Positions 8,354-16,175 of a stretch of 64,000 bases of DNA are shown in pieces. The position numbers were made by a program, and so were the translations under genes. The notes beneath the pieces are model-generated. The model saw only the letters and a list, made by a program, of their open reading frames with translations. It was not told where the DNA came from and did not search any database. Every line of letters begins with the position of its first letter. The first letter of the stretch is position 1. The stretch is from Aneurinibacillus terranovensis DSM 18919 (lineage in GTDB: Bacteria > Bacillota > Bacilli > Aneurinibacillales > Aneurinibacillaceae). The stretch covers positions 1 to 64,000 of the forward strand of contig NZ_AUMJ01000009.1 in NCBI RefSeq assembly GCF_000430625.1, given 5' to 3'.

Positions 8354-9808
8354 TTAATTAGGAAATTGAAATACGATCATTTTCGTTTCCGTCATATCTT
8401 CTACAGCATAACGAGGACCTTCACGTCCAATCCCACTGTTCTTCACTCCACCGTATGGCCAATGATCCAGTCTAAAATTAGATGTTCCATTAAGTACTAC
8501 GCCTCCTACTTCCAGTGCATGGGCAACCTTATAAGCCAGATCCATCCGGTTCGTAAACAAACCCGCTTGAAGACCAAAGGAGGAATCATTTGTTTCTTTA
8601 ATCGCTTCCTCAATGGTTTCGTAAGGAATGATGCTCACAATGGGCCCAAAAACTTCCTGACAAACAACTTTACTATGCTTAGGCGGATTTAATAGGACAG
8701 TGGGCTCCACTGTTGCTCCATTTCTATGGCCGCCATGCACCAGTTCTGCACCTAAATGAATCGATTCTTCAATCCATTCCATGATCCGTTGCGCTGCATT
8801 CGTATCTACCAAACAACCAACATCGGTATCCGGAAGAAGAGGATCGCCAATTTTTAATTTTGATACTTGTTTTTTTAGAAGGTCCGTAAATGCTGGTACC
8901 ACAGATTGATGTACGTAAATTCGTTGTACAGAAATGCAGCTCTGCCCCGAATTGCTAAAGCCTGTTTTTGCACACATGGCTGCAGCACGATCTAAATCCG
9001 CGTCTTCATGGATAATCGTCGAGGCGTTTCCGCCCAATTCAAGCAATACTTTTTTCATACCGGCCAATTCACATATATTTCTTCCGGCAGAAACACCGCC
9101 CGTAAAGGATATGATATTCACGCGCTCATCTTTCACAATTCGCTGTCCGATTTCCACTCCGCCCAGGACCATGTTGATAGCGCTATCAGGAAATCCTGCT
9201 CTTAGCAACAATTTCAAAAGTTCAGTCGCTATGAGAGCTGTTTGCGGGGCAGGTTTTAATACCAGGCTGTTTCCAGCGGCAAATGCGGGGCCAACCTTAT
9301 GGCAAACAAGGTTCAATGGCGCATTAAAGGGTGTAATGGCGCCCACCACACCGACCGGAACACGAAATGTGGCAGCAATGGCCCTGGTTCCTCTTTCTGA
9401 GGCATCTCCCGGCAGTGTTTCACCGAACAATCTTTTCGCTTCTTCGGCAGATTGTTCTAGTGTTTCAATGGAACGTGATACTTCATCCCGTGTGTTCTTT
9501 AATGGTTTGCCTAATTCAAGAGAAATTAGCGCAGCAAACTTCTCTTTTTCCTCTTCTAGTAATGAGGCAGCACTTTTTAAGATTTTTGCCCGCTTATTTG
9601 ATGGAATACTTGCAATTTCCTTTTTAGCAGCATGCGCGGAAGCCAGTGCATGCTCAACATCCTCTTTTGTTGCCAAAAATTGCTCTCCAATTACTTCGCC
9701 AGAATATGGGCTTTTTATCTGAAGAGTTTCCCGGTCCGAGGAAATCCATTTTCCGTTAATATAAGGCTGCGCCTGCTTCATGATCTGTTCCACCTGCTTT
9801 ATACTCAT
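8354..9808 (-). CDS. NAD(P)-dependent aldehyde dehydrogenase
   Basis: 484 residues, typical of the ALDH superfamily. ITPFNAPLNLVCHKVGPA and FTGGVSAGRNI form the cofactor region, the general base Glu is in LELGGNAS, and the nucleophile Cys is in NSGQSCISVQR. The C-terminal PYGGVKNSGIGREG is standard. It resembles non-acylating lactaldehyde, glycolaldehyde and succinate-semialdehyde dehydrogenases. Its ATG overlaps the stop of the citrate-synthase-like gene (ATGA), so translation is coupled. It presumably oxidises the aldehyde made by the ThDP enzyme encoded just downstream. Confidence 0.9.
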   Translation of the reverse strand: MSIKQVEQIMKQAQPYINGKWISSDRETLQIKSPYSGEVIGEQFLATKEDVEHALASAHAAKKEIASIPSNKRAKILKSAASLLEEEKEKFAALISLELGKPLKNTRDEVSRSIETLEQSAEEAKRLFGETLPGDASERGTRAIAATFRVPVGVVGAITPFNAPLNLVCHKVGPAFAAGNSLVLKPAPQTALIATELLKLLLRAGFPDSAINMVLGGVEIGQRIVKDERVNIISFTGGVSAGRNICELAGMKKVLLELGGNASTIIHEDADLDRAAAMCAKTGFSNSGQSCISVQRIYVHQSVVPAFTDLLKKQVSKLKIGDPLLPDTDVGCLVDTNAAQRIMEWIEESIHLGAELVHGGHRNGATVEPTVLLNPPKHSKVVCQEVFGPIVSIIPYETIEEAIKETNDSSFGLQAGLFTNRMDLAYKVAHALEVGGVVLNGTSNFRLDHWPYGGVKNSGIGREGPRYAVEDMTETKMIVFQFPN

Positions 9809-10653
9809 ACTCTCTCACCCTCTTTTTCTAAGTGCCTGATAGAAGGGCCAGAATAGTGAACCAAATCATCCCGGTTTGGACAAGGCCCTTTAATTAATAC
9901 GCCATTTTTGAGCTCTTCAAAAGCGTGTGCCACAATTCCCATTCCACGTGACAAGGCGAATACTCCTTTTGCAGCTTCTGCTGGAATTGCTAACTCACAC
10001 TGAATAGCAGCGGATACCCCATCTACATTCATTGTCATTCTCTTCTTTTTCTTTTCTTCCAGAATGGCTCTATACTCTTCGGCGATTCTCAAGTACTGAC
10101 CTGAGATTTCACCTTCCTCTATTAACGATTGTGCCAGATGATAGAGCCTTGTTACACGTGGATCATCATCGTGCAGTTGGTGACCAAATCCCGGCAATTT
10201 TTCTTTGTCCCTTTGTAACCGATCAAATTGTTCCCTAGCTACAAGTGTTATATTGCCCCCATCGCCCGCAAGTTCGTTCGTTGCATAAAATAATTTCATT
10301 GCTTTTTCAGCGGCACCTCCATGTATGTCCCCTAGTACATTGATTCCAGTAGCTACACAGGAATTAAAGGAAATCCCGCATGTGGCTGCCATTCTTGCCG
10401 CTGCAATGGAAGGTGCACGAGGTCCATGATCCGCTCCTGCAACAAGAACGCTTTCAAACAAACGTGCTTTCTTTTCACTAAGGATGTCTCCACACAAGAG
10501 AAAATAGAGCATTTGACTGTACGAGAAGTTTCCAATTAACTCTTCAATTGGATATCCTCTTATTATGATTTCATTTTTCTTAATATTGCTGATAGATGTA
10601 TCCCACCAAACAGTTCCGTTAGAATACGCTTCCAGAGCACTTCTTCCTTCCAT
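9805..10653 (-). CDS. Short citrate synthase / citryl-CoA lyase-like protein
   Basis: 282 residues, well below the 370-430 of ordinary citrate synthases. The catalytic elements are nonetheless visible: His in GDIHGGAAEKAM, His in LPGFGHQLHDDDPR and Asp in MNVDGVSAAIQ. The large N-terminal helical section is reduced, as in proteins annotated as citryl-CoA lyases. The expected chemistry is Claisen condensation or cleavage of an acyl-CoA with a 2-oxo acid. The start at ATG 10653 is set by GGAGG six bases upstream; the longer frame has no such site. It overlaps the aldehyde dehydrogenase gene by four bases. Confidence 0.8.
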   Translation of the reverse strand: MEGRSALEAYSNGTVWWDTSISNIKKNEIIIRGYPIEELIGNFSYSQMLYFLLCGDILSEKKARLFESVLVAGADHGPRAPSIAAARMAATCGISFNSCVATGINVLGDIHGGAAEKAMKLFYATNELAGDGGNITLVAREQFDRLQRDKEKLPGFGHQLHDDDPRVTRLYHLAQSLIEEGEISGQYLRIAEEYRAILEEKKKKRMTMNVDGVSAAIQCELAIPAEAAKGVFALSRGMGIVAHAFEELKNGVLIKGPCPNRDDLVHYSGPSIRHLEKEGERV

Positions 10654-10720
10654 AATGATCCTCCTTGAATAATTAGCCAATTTGATTGATACGCTTGCCT
10701 TTTTTAAAATTCATACAGGA

Positions 10721-11158
10721 TCAGTCTATCGCCGCAACGGCTGCTCTCAGGCCAAGGAGGTAGCTGTCCACCCCAAATCCGCAGATTTGACCCTTCACAA
10801 TTTCAGCAAACACAGAATGATGCCTAAACTCTTCCCTTGCGTGAATATTGGACATATGAATCTCAACAATGGGAACCGTGAGAATCGCCAGGGCATCCCG
10901 TATACCATAACTATAATGCGTCCATGCACCGGCATTGATGATAACGGCATCCTTATTCTCGATAAATGCCTGATGAATCCTTTCACACATTTCGCCTTCA
11001 TGATTGGTGTGAAAGGTCTCTACCTCCACACCTAGCTCATTTGCAAGATGATTTAGTTGCTCGTTGATCTGACTAAGAGTGATCGTGCCATATTGTACAG
11101 GATCCCTCTTCCCAAACATATTGTGATTGATTCCGTGCAGCATAAGAATCTTTTTCAT
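10721..11158 (-). CDS. Type II 3-dehydroquinate dehydratase-like protein
   Basis: 145 residues, normal AroQ length. Recognisable family blocks are RDPVQYGTITLSQI (catalytic Arg/Tyr pair), NAGAWTHYSYGIRDAL (normally NPGAYTHTS), and VEIHMSNIHAREEFRHHS (catalytic His and substrate-binding residues). The N-terminal LHGINHNMFGKR differs from the usual LNLLG. Type II enzymes eliminate water from 3-dehydroquinate in the shikimate or quinate pathways. Because it sits in a catabolic operon with CoA and ThDP enzymes, it may instead dehydrate a related hydroxy acid. AGGAGG precedes the start. Confidence 0.8.
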   Translation of the reverse strand: MKKILMLHGINHNMFGKRDPVQYGTITLSQINEQLNHLANELGVEVETFHTNHEGEMCERIHQAFIENKDAVIINAGAWTHYSYGIRDALAILTVPIVEIHMSNIHAREEFRHHSVFAEIVKGQICGFGVDSYLLGLRAAVAAID

Positions 11159-11252
11159 ATAATCTCCTCCTACACTTTAAAAAGCTGAGTTTCCCTTGAT
11201 TTTATGGCAATAAATATCTTGTGAACAGAAACAACCTTTATATTTAAACATC

Positions 11253-12095
11253 CTACAAACCAGAGATATTTTGCATGCGCGGGTGAGAAGCGAGATAGTC
11301 CTTTGCCGTTTGCAAGCAGCGCCGCGCAAATTCCTCATACCCTAATTCCTGAGCACGCTTGACGTTTGGCAGCTCAATTGAACAGGGAATTTCAGGGAGT
11401 CGGTTCACGATACTCGCAACATCAATACCGTCTTCACTTAAATACAAGCGTTCCTCACGAAGGATACGGGTCATCTCTTGTTTCCAGGGCGGAATTTCCG
11501 CTGGTGCATTGCACAGGTGGAGATAGCGGAACCACTCGCGCGGCACCATGTCCAGATCCTCAACCTTGTCCCTGGAGCGATGGAAATGATGTACATCGAT
11601 CATAAGACCGGCATTTTCCCGCTTTGCGGTGCGAAGAACGTCAAGTGCACCTGCAAGGTTGTATACACTGGCAATAGGGACGAACTCCAGTTCAACCGTC
11701 AGTCCGAACGGTTTGGCCAGATCACAAAGCTCGGCAAAACGTTCGATAGCAAAATTGCGATCGTCCGTCCAGATGCTACTAAGAACATGGCGTCCGCCAA
11801 GTTCCGCCGCGACTTCCATAGCGGGCACATAACGTTTCGGATCAACGCCGTCATAGATGCGTGCCAGTTCGATGTCGAGCAGCCTGACCCCCGTCTCATC
11901 AAGCGCCGTTTTAGTTTGCTTCAGCATCTCTTTGTTTTCGGCCAATCCGTAGTTGGGCTCACCGGGCAGACCCATGTAAATGAGGCGAAAGCTGACGAAA
12001 TCATAGCCAGCCCGCGCGGCAATGTAAGTCTGTTCGGGCGGTGGACACCCAAGCACTGTAAGGTGGGCTAGAGAAAATTGTCTTTTCATCTTCAT
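11253..12095 (-). CDS. Sugar phosphate isomerase/epimerase-like TIM-barrel protein
   Basis: About 280 residues of the xylose-isomerase-like (AP endonuclease 2) superfamily. The metal-site pattern is visible: Glu in LDIELARIYDG, Glu in TVELEFVPIASVYN, Asp-His in MIDVHHFHRSRD, and a late Glu in CSIELPN. Relatives include IolE/IolI, tagatose epimerases and 3-dehydroshikimate dehydratases (AsbF/QuiC type). The latter are notable beside a dehydroquinase-like gene. I start at ATG 12095, ten bases after GGAGG, rather than the upstream ATG, which precedes that site. It is the first gene of the operon. Confidence 0.75.
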   Translation of the reverse strand: MKMKRQFSLAHLTVLGCPPPEQTYIAARAGYDFVSFRLIYMGLPGEPNYGLAENKEMLKQTKTALDETGVRLLDIELARIYDGVDPKRYVPAMEVAAELGGRHVLSSIWTDDRNFAIERFAELCDLAKPFGLTVELEFVPIASVYNLAGALDVLRTAKRENAGLMIDVHHFHRSRDKVEDLDMVPREWFRYLHLCNAPAEIPPWKQEMTRILREERLYLSEDGIDVASIVNRLPEIPCSIELPNVKRAQELGYEEFARRCLQTAKDYLASHPRMQNISGL

Positions 12096-12295
12096 CTTCT
12101 TTATTCCTCCAATCATGCGGTGATACTATACGATTAACGTCCGTCATTAGCCCTTAAAATGAAAGGGATTACATTCCTTAAAATAAGATTGTTAAACATC
12201 TTCAACACTCGTTTGATTGGGAGTGATGCATTGTATAACCTTTTTTGAATACCTACTCTTTTCTGAATTATAATTCGTTTTTATCTATTAATAAA

Positions 12296-12332
12296 ATTAC
12301 TAAAAATCATCATTTCAATAATTTTTAGTAAT
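12296..12332. promoter_or_regulatory. Inverted repeat upstream of the catabolic operon
   Basis: ATTACTAAAAAT (12296-12307) is repeated inverted at 12321-12332 with a 13-base spacer. It lies about 200 bp upstream of the first operon gene. It could be an operator or a weak hairpin; there is no T-run to make it a clear terminator. Confidence 0.35.
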
Positions 12333-12400
12333 ACCTATGGGGTGACATGTAACCGAGTCAATTGAAACTGCATACCCGGCTACTGCCACTAGATAAAACG

Positions 12401-12439
12401 AAAACAGTGATCCTAGTTTTAGCCAGGATCACTGTTTTT
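12401..12439. terminator. Bidirectional terminator hairpin
   Basis: AACAGTGATCCT pairs with AGGATCACTGTT across a ten-base loop, with A-rich 5' and T-rich 3' flanks. It can end transcription on either strand and separates the catabolic operon from the intron remnant. The following 12440-12720 holds no intact gene. A 32-codon minus-strand frame near 12512-12615 (containing FITDNAHLIGDYSNDIK) lacks a start and may be a gene scrap. Confidence 0.75.
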
Positions 12440-12720
12440 GTTTGCAAAATGAACTTTTCATTAAAAACGATCATCATTATTAGGACGTAATGATGCAAAT
12501 CTTCACTCTGCTTAGCGGTCTCGGAGTTTTTGACGACTCTTTATATCATTACTATAGTCTCCAATGAGATGAGCATTATCCGTGATAAAGAATCGGCTGC
12601 GTGCAAAAAATTACAAAACAAAATATGTATTCATAAAGATTGCGAAACGTTAATATACTTTTGCCTATTCCCGGTTCTCTCATCTCCTTGCCCAGTATGA
12701 AGGTTTGTCTTTTTTCGTGA

Positions 12721-13075
12721 AATCGAGTAGGAGAGGGCGGTGAACCCTCGTCCTCTCACACCACCGTACGTACCGTTCGGTATACGGCGGTTCATTAAGT
12801 ACTCCGTAAAGAGTGATATCGTTCTGCCAGGCTTTTCAGTTGACACGATTCGAAGAATCGTTTATCCAACGTTCTGTGTAATACAGGACTTTTGGAGATA
12901 CGCCAGTATCCCTTACGGGAATTTCCCCATTCATAGGCTTTTCCTTTAGGGACTCCTAAAGCGATGAGCCTTTTTACTTTTGTGCGGGGAAGCTTCCATT
13001 GTTTCCACAAGCACATTCGCAGTCGTCTGCGAATCCACTCATCAAATCGCCAGGTTTCAAACCTGGCGAGAGAGA
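12721..13075 (-). mobile_element. 5'-truncated group II intron
   Basis: Minus strand. Bases 12793-12759 read GAACCGCCGTATACC, then a short loop, then GGTACGTACGGTGGTG, the bulged hairpin of intron domain V. Domain VI follows (GAGGACGAGGGTTC with CACCGCCCTCTCCTACTC), with the intron 3' end at about 12721. Upstream is the C-terminal end of the intron-encoded maturase. The reverse transcriptase, domains I-III and the 5' splice site are missing, so the element is dead. A perfect 21-bp palindrome (13048-13068) sits at the truncated edge. Confidence 0.85.
12795..13073 (-). pseudogene. Group II intron reverse transcriptase/maturase, C-terminal fragment
   Basis: The residues from FDEWIRRRLRMCLWKQWK through AYEWGNSRKGYWRISKSPVL to the stop match the end of LtrA-type maturases (domain X and the following DNA-binding part). 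Only about 85 residues of some 420 remain; RT motifs 1-7, including YADD, are absent. The first few codons upstream of FDEW do not look like maturase and probably mark the deletion point. Confidence 0.85.
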
Positions 13076-13104
13076 GTAACATTCTTGATTTTCTGATAAA
13101 CGGA

Positions 13105-13296
13105 TTAATGCACTTTTTTAGGAGAAATTTTAATTTTTCCGTTTAAAATATCGTTATAAGCAAAATTCCATTTGTTTTGTAACCTATTCTCAGTTACAAT
13201 CACCTCTTGCTCATTCCATTGCTCAATTTTTCCGTGAAACGTAATTCCTCTTTCCCAAATATTAACGGTTACATTACTTCCGGAAGTTAATCTCAT
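13105..13296 (-). CDS. Small uncharacterised basic protein, possibly Sm/SH3-like
   Basis: 63 residues starting at ATG 13296, with GGAGG eight bases upstream; this ribosome site supports a real gene. The protein (MRLTSGSNVTVNIWERG, then FHGKIEQWNEQEVIVTEN) alternates hydrophobic and polar residues, suggesting a small all-beta barrel with a basic tail (KIKISPKKVH). That fold guess is weak. It has no Cys and no membrane segment. It abuts the group II intron remnant. I do not recognise the family. Confidence 0.6.
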   Translation of the reverse strand: MRLTSGSNVTVNIWERGITFHGKIEQWNEQEVIVTENRLQNKWNFAYNDILNGKIKISPKKVH

Positions 13297-13912
13297 TTCG
13301 TTTACCTCCAAGTGGTTTTCTTACCTCTATTATATTCTATATAAGACATTTTTGAAAGCGTTTCCAAAAAATATTTAATTAAGAAACTTCAATTGGAATT
13401 AGAATGTGCTGATATGGAAGAACAGCCAGTCATTATCCTAAGAAGAAAAAAAGCATAGAAAAAGGATCTGTTTTAAAGGAAATATTCTGGAATACCGCAT
13501 TTCTAAACGTTGAATTCAAAAAGTACTGGAAACCGGCTTCCCATCGTGGCAAGAAAAAAGCATCCGCCGCGGGATGCTACCTAACAGTACATCAAATTTC
13601 TGATATCTTTTCGATTCTCATAACCAAATATTTATGGAGGAACAATATAGTTTAATTAAAAATTAATCTTCTTTTGATAACAAGTATTCTCCTCCTATTG
13701 TTAAATAGTTCCTTCTTATAATTATACAACAAATTTATGATCTGCCTTCCGCGTGAGGATTCTTCATAAACTTGCTGAGTATGATGTGAAGAATTCCTTC
13801 CACCAAGTGAGGTTATGTTCGTATCCGCTACCCATCCAAAATAAATGACCTGGATCTAAATGCAACCTCATTCCATTGATCGACAATTTTATATTTACTC
13901 CTATTCCCTCCC
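13297..13912. other. AT-rich intergenic region
   Basis: About 600 bp without a convincing gene. A plus-strand frame at about 13375-13458 ends in CADMEEQPVIILRRKKA and stop. It reads like the tail of a protein but has no start codon or ribosome site, so it may be a gene remnant. The region also contains a minus-strand terminator (13554-13578). Confidence 0.4.
13554..13578 (-). terminator. Terminator hairpin downstream of the glmS-like gene
   Basis: On the minus strand GCATCC-CGCGGC-GGATGC is followed by six Ts. It lies about 330 bp past the glmS-like stop codon. Confidence 0.55.
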
Positions 13913-15745
13913 CTAATGCACCGTCAAGCTCTTGGCAAGGTTGCGGGGGCGGTCGACGTCGTGACCGCGGACCGTTCCGGAGTAATATGCGAGAAGCTGC
14001 AGAGGAATCGCGGCGAGAACCGGCATTAAAAACGGGTGGGTAGACGGGATATACATCACCTCGTCAACGACTTCCCCTACCAGGCTGTCTCCGACGGTTG
14101 TGATTCCGATGACAAACGCGTCCCTAGCTTTTACTTCTTTAATATTGCTGATCGTCTTATCGAGCAGTTGATGCTGGGTTGCCAGCGCAATGACTGGAAC
14201 ACCCGGTGTGATGAGCGCCATCGTGCCATGCTTCATTTCGCCGGCTGCGTACGCATCCGCGTGGATATAGGCAACTTCCTGCAGTTTAAGCGCACCTTCC
14301 AGCGCCAGGACATAGTCCAACCCCCGGCCAATCAAAAAAATATGATCCTGGTCGTAAATAACCTGTGCGAACTGGTCGATTGCATCCTGGGTCATGATGA
14401 GGGTAGATTCCACATCCTGCTTCAACCTAGCGAGCGATTTAATAAGATCAGGAATTTGCGCACACCCGGTACCTCCCAACTTCTGTGCCAGCCAGATGGC
14501 AAGAGCGGTAAACACCGCCATTTGTGAAGTATATGCTTTAGTTGAGGCGACTGCCAGCTCGGGACCGGCCTTTGTGAAAACGGTACACTCTGCTTTACGG
14601 GAAATGGTACTGCCCGCCGTATTCGTAATGGCGATCGTGGAACACCCGTATTTTTTTGCCTCGCGCAGCGCTGACAGGGTATCTCCGGTCTCGCCGGATT
14701 GGCTGAGAAAAACAACGAGAGTATGCTCGTCAAGCTTCGGGTGTTCAGAAAGAAATTCAGACGAGAGGGAAACCGCGACAGGAATTCCCAGCAATTGCTC
14801 CATTACTCTTTTACCGATAATTCCGGAATGAAACGATGTCCCGCTTGCCACAATATCAATTTTACGCAGGTTTTGCACTTTTTCTTCGGACCATACCTCT
14901 TCTAACTCCGGGAGGTACACCATATCCTCTGACAGGCGGCCGGCTAACGTTTCTTCAATCGCTTTCGGCTGTTCAAAAATCTCTTTCAGCATGTAATGTT
15001 CATAATCATTGAGCATCACGTCCTGCGGGTTCAAATCAACGACGATCCGTTTCGGGATTAACACGTCTCCCGTTACCGTTTTAATCGAAACTTTCTCCGG
15101 GGTTAATATCGCCATTTCCCCATTTTTTATCGGGTAGAATTCACGTACATACGTGAGAATCGCGGGAATATCGGACGTAAGAAATGTCTCGCCTTTGCCA
15201 AACCCGAGAATAAGCGGATTATCCTGTGACACGGCAATAATGGTATCCGGACTGGCCTGGCTCATGATCGCCAAGGCAAACGTACCTTTTAACATCGGTA
15301 AAACAAGGCGGACCGTTTCTTCAAAATCGCCTGTATCATGCTGTTCCAGCAAATGGGGGATTACTTCCGTATCTGTTTCGGTTTTAAATATATGCCCCTC
15401 CTGCTCCAGTTCTTTTTTTAGCTGGGGGTAATTCTCAATAATTCCATTGTGGGCGACAATGAACCGTGCATCACATCCTGTTAACGGATGGGCGTTTATC
15501 GCGCACGGTTGGCCGTGAGTTGCCCAGCGGGTATGGCCGATTCCCAGTTGGCCACCCGGCACCGGCTCCCGCAGAAGCACGTCCCGCAAATCCTTTATGC
15601 GCCCTTTTGTTTTTCTTATTTCAACGCCTTCTAAATTAGAAATCGCAATACCCGCTGAATCGTAACCGCGATAATCCAGCCGGTCGAGACAGTCCAAAAG
15701 AATAGGCTGTGCCTTTCGTTTTCCCATAAATCCGACAATACCGCT
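13913..15745 (-). CDS. glmS: Glucosamine-6-phosphate synthase paralogue with Ser in place of the catalytic Cys
   Basis: About 610 residues: an N-terminal glutaminase domain (HTRWATHG, NGIIENY, TETDTEVI), then two SIS domains (LSQSGETGDT, ASTKAYTSQ) and the C-terminal PRNLAKSLTV. GlmS makes glucosamine-6-phosphate from fructose-6-phosphate and glutamine. Active enzymes begin Met-Cys-Gly-Ile-Val-Gly, where Cys1 is the glutaminase nucleophile. Here the start is TTG-AGC-GGT-ATT, giving Ser1; an alternative GTG twelve bases earlier also gives Ser at this site. GAGGTG precedes the TTG. No glmM is adjacent, and the roughly 30-nt leader leaves no room for a glmS ribozyme. It may be a paralogue using free ammonia. 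Confidence 0.88.
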   Translation of the reverse strand, partial: SGIVGFMGKRKAQPILLDCLDRLDYRGYDSAGIAISNLEGVEIRKTKGRIKDLRDVLLREPVPGGQLGIGHTRWATHGQPCAINAHPLTGCDARFIVAHNGIIENYPQLKKELEQEGHIFKTETDTEVIPHLLEQHDTGDFEETVRLVLPMLKGTFALAIMSQASPDTIIAVSQDNPLILGFGKGETFLTSDIPAILTYVREFYPIKNGEMAILTPEKVSIKTVTGDVLIPKRIVVDLNPQDVMLNDYEHYMLKEIFEQPKAIEETLAGRLSEDMVYLPELEEVWSEEKVQNLRKIDIVASGTSFHSGIIGKRVMEQLLGIPVAVSLSSEFLSEHPKLDEHTLVVFLSQSGETGDTLSALREAKKYGCSTIAITNTAGSTISRKAECTVFTKAGPELAVASTKAYTSQMAVFTALAIWLAQKLGGTGCAQIPDLIKSLARLKQDVESTLIMTQDAIDQFAQVIYDQDHIFLIGRGLDYVLALEGALKLQEVAYIHADAYAAGEMKHGTMALITPGVPVIALATQHQLLDKTISNIKEVKARDAFVIGITTVGDSLVGEVVDEVMYIPSTHPFLMPVLAAIPLQLLAYYSGTVRGHDVDRPRNLAKSLTVH

Positions 15746-15781
15746 CAAAAAGTTCACCTCGTTCTTATTCCCATTTCTTCT

Positions 15782-15787
15782 ATTATA
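15782..15787 (-). promoter_or_regulatory. Probable -10 element of the glmS-like gene
   Basis: The minus strand reads TATAAT 37 bases upstream of the TTG start. A -35 is not clear at the standard distance. This implies a leader of only about 30 nt. Confidence 0.4.
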
Positions 15788-15868
15788 CTGAATCCTGCTG
15801 CATGAAAGCGAGCAACGAAATGACTAATGTCAAATTTGGCCTGTGAAGCATGAGTGTTGTGGTATAAT

Positions 15869-16124
15869 GAGAAAAACTCGCGGGCGTTGCCGCTCGTCCT
15901 TTTTCTGCAGGGAAGCGAAACGGCCGCTTAGTGACCGGAAGGTCGGACCGACAAAACATCCGGGTACCTCAATGATGGAGACAATTGTCGGTCTGATCGA
16001 CCTTCCGGCCACACGCTCCACATTGAAAAAGCAACGTTCGGCACACTCCCGCGAGTTTTTCTCGGGTGACCAATGGAAGGAAAGTATATGTTGCTTTAAC
16101 ACTGTAAAGCAACATATACTTTCC
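15869..16124. repeat. Structured intergenic repeat, long copy with extra 85-nt module
   Basis: Same terminal inverted repeat as the copy at 1151 (15869-15884 and 16048-16063). The same trailing hairpin is present, here 20 bp and perfect (16079-16098 and 16105-16124). In the outermost pair a G-T in the first copy is G-C here, so pairing is kept. Relative to the short copy it carries 85 extra bases (15926-16010) between CGGCC direct repeats; these form their own long hairpin (ACCGGAAGGTCGGACCGACA and its near complement). It lies upstream of the glmS-like gene. Confidence 0.82.
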
Positions 16125-16132
16125 TTAACGGC

Positions 16133-16164
16133 AAAAAAGGGAGAAGCCGCACCGGCTTTCTCCC
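16133..16164 (-). terminator. Terminator after the DJ-1/PfpI gene
   Basis: On the minus strand GGGAGAAAGCC pairs with GGCTTCTCCC and is followed by TTTTTT. It begins 12 bp past the stop codon and directly abuts the structured repeat, as at the other copy. Confidence 0.8.
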
Positions 16165-16175
16165 CGCCTACTTTA

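Noticed and set aside
12512-12615. Minus-strand remnant containing FITDNAHLIGDYSNDIK
   Set aside because: Only about 32 codons, no start and no family match from memory; too short to call.
13375-13458. Plus-strand coding remnant ending ADMEEQPVIILRRKKA
   Set aside because: No start codon, ribosome site or recognisable family; noted only as a possible scrap.
15746-15868. glmS ribozyme upstream of the glmS-like gene
   Set aside because: The leader after the TATAAT is only about 30 nt and shows no ribozyme core; the repeat further upstream is not related to it.
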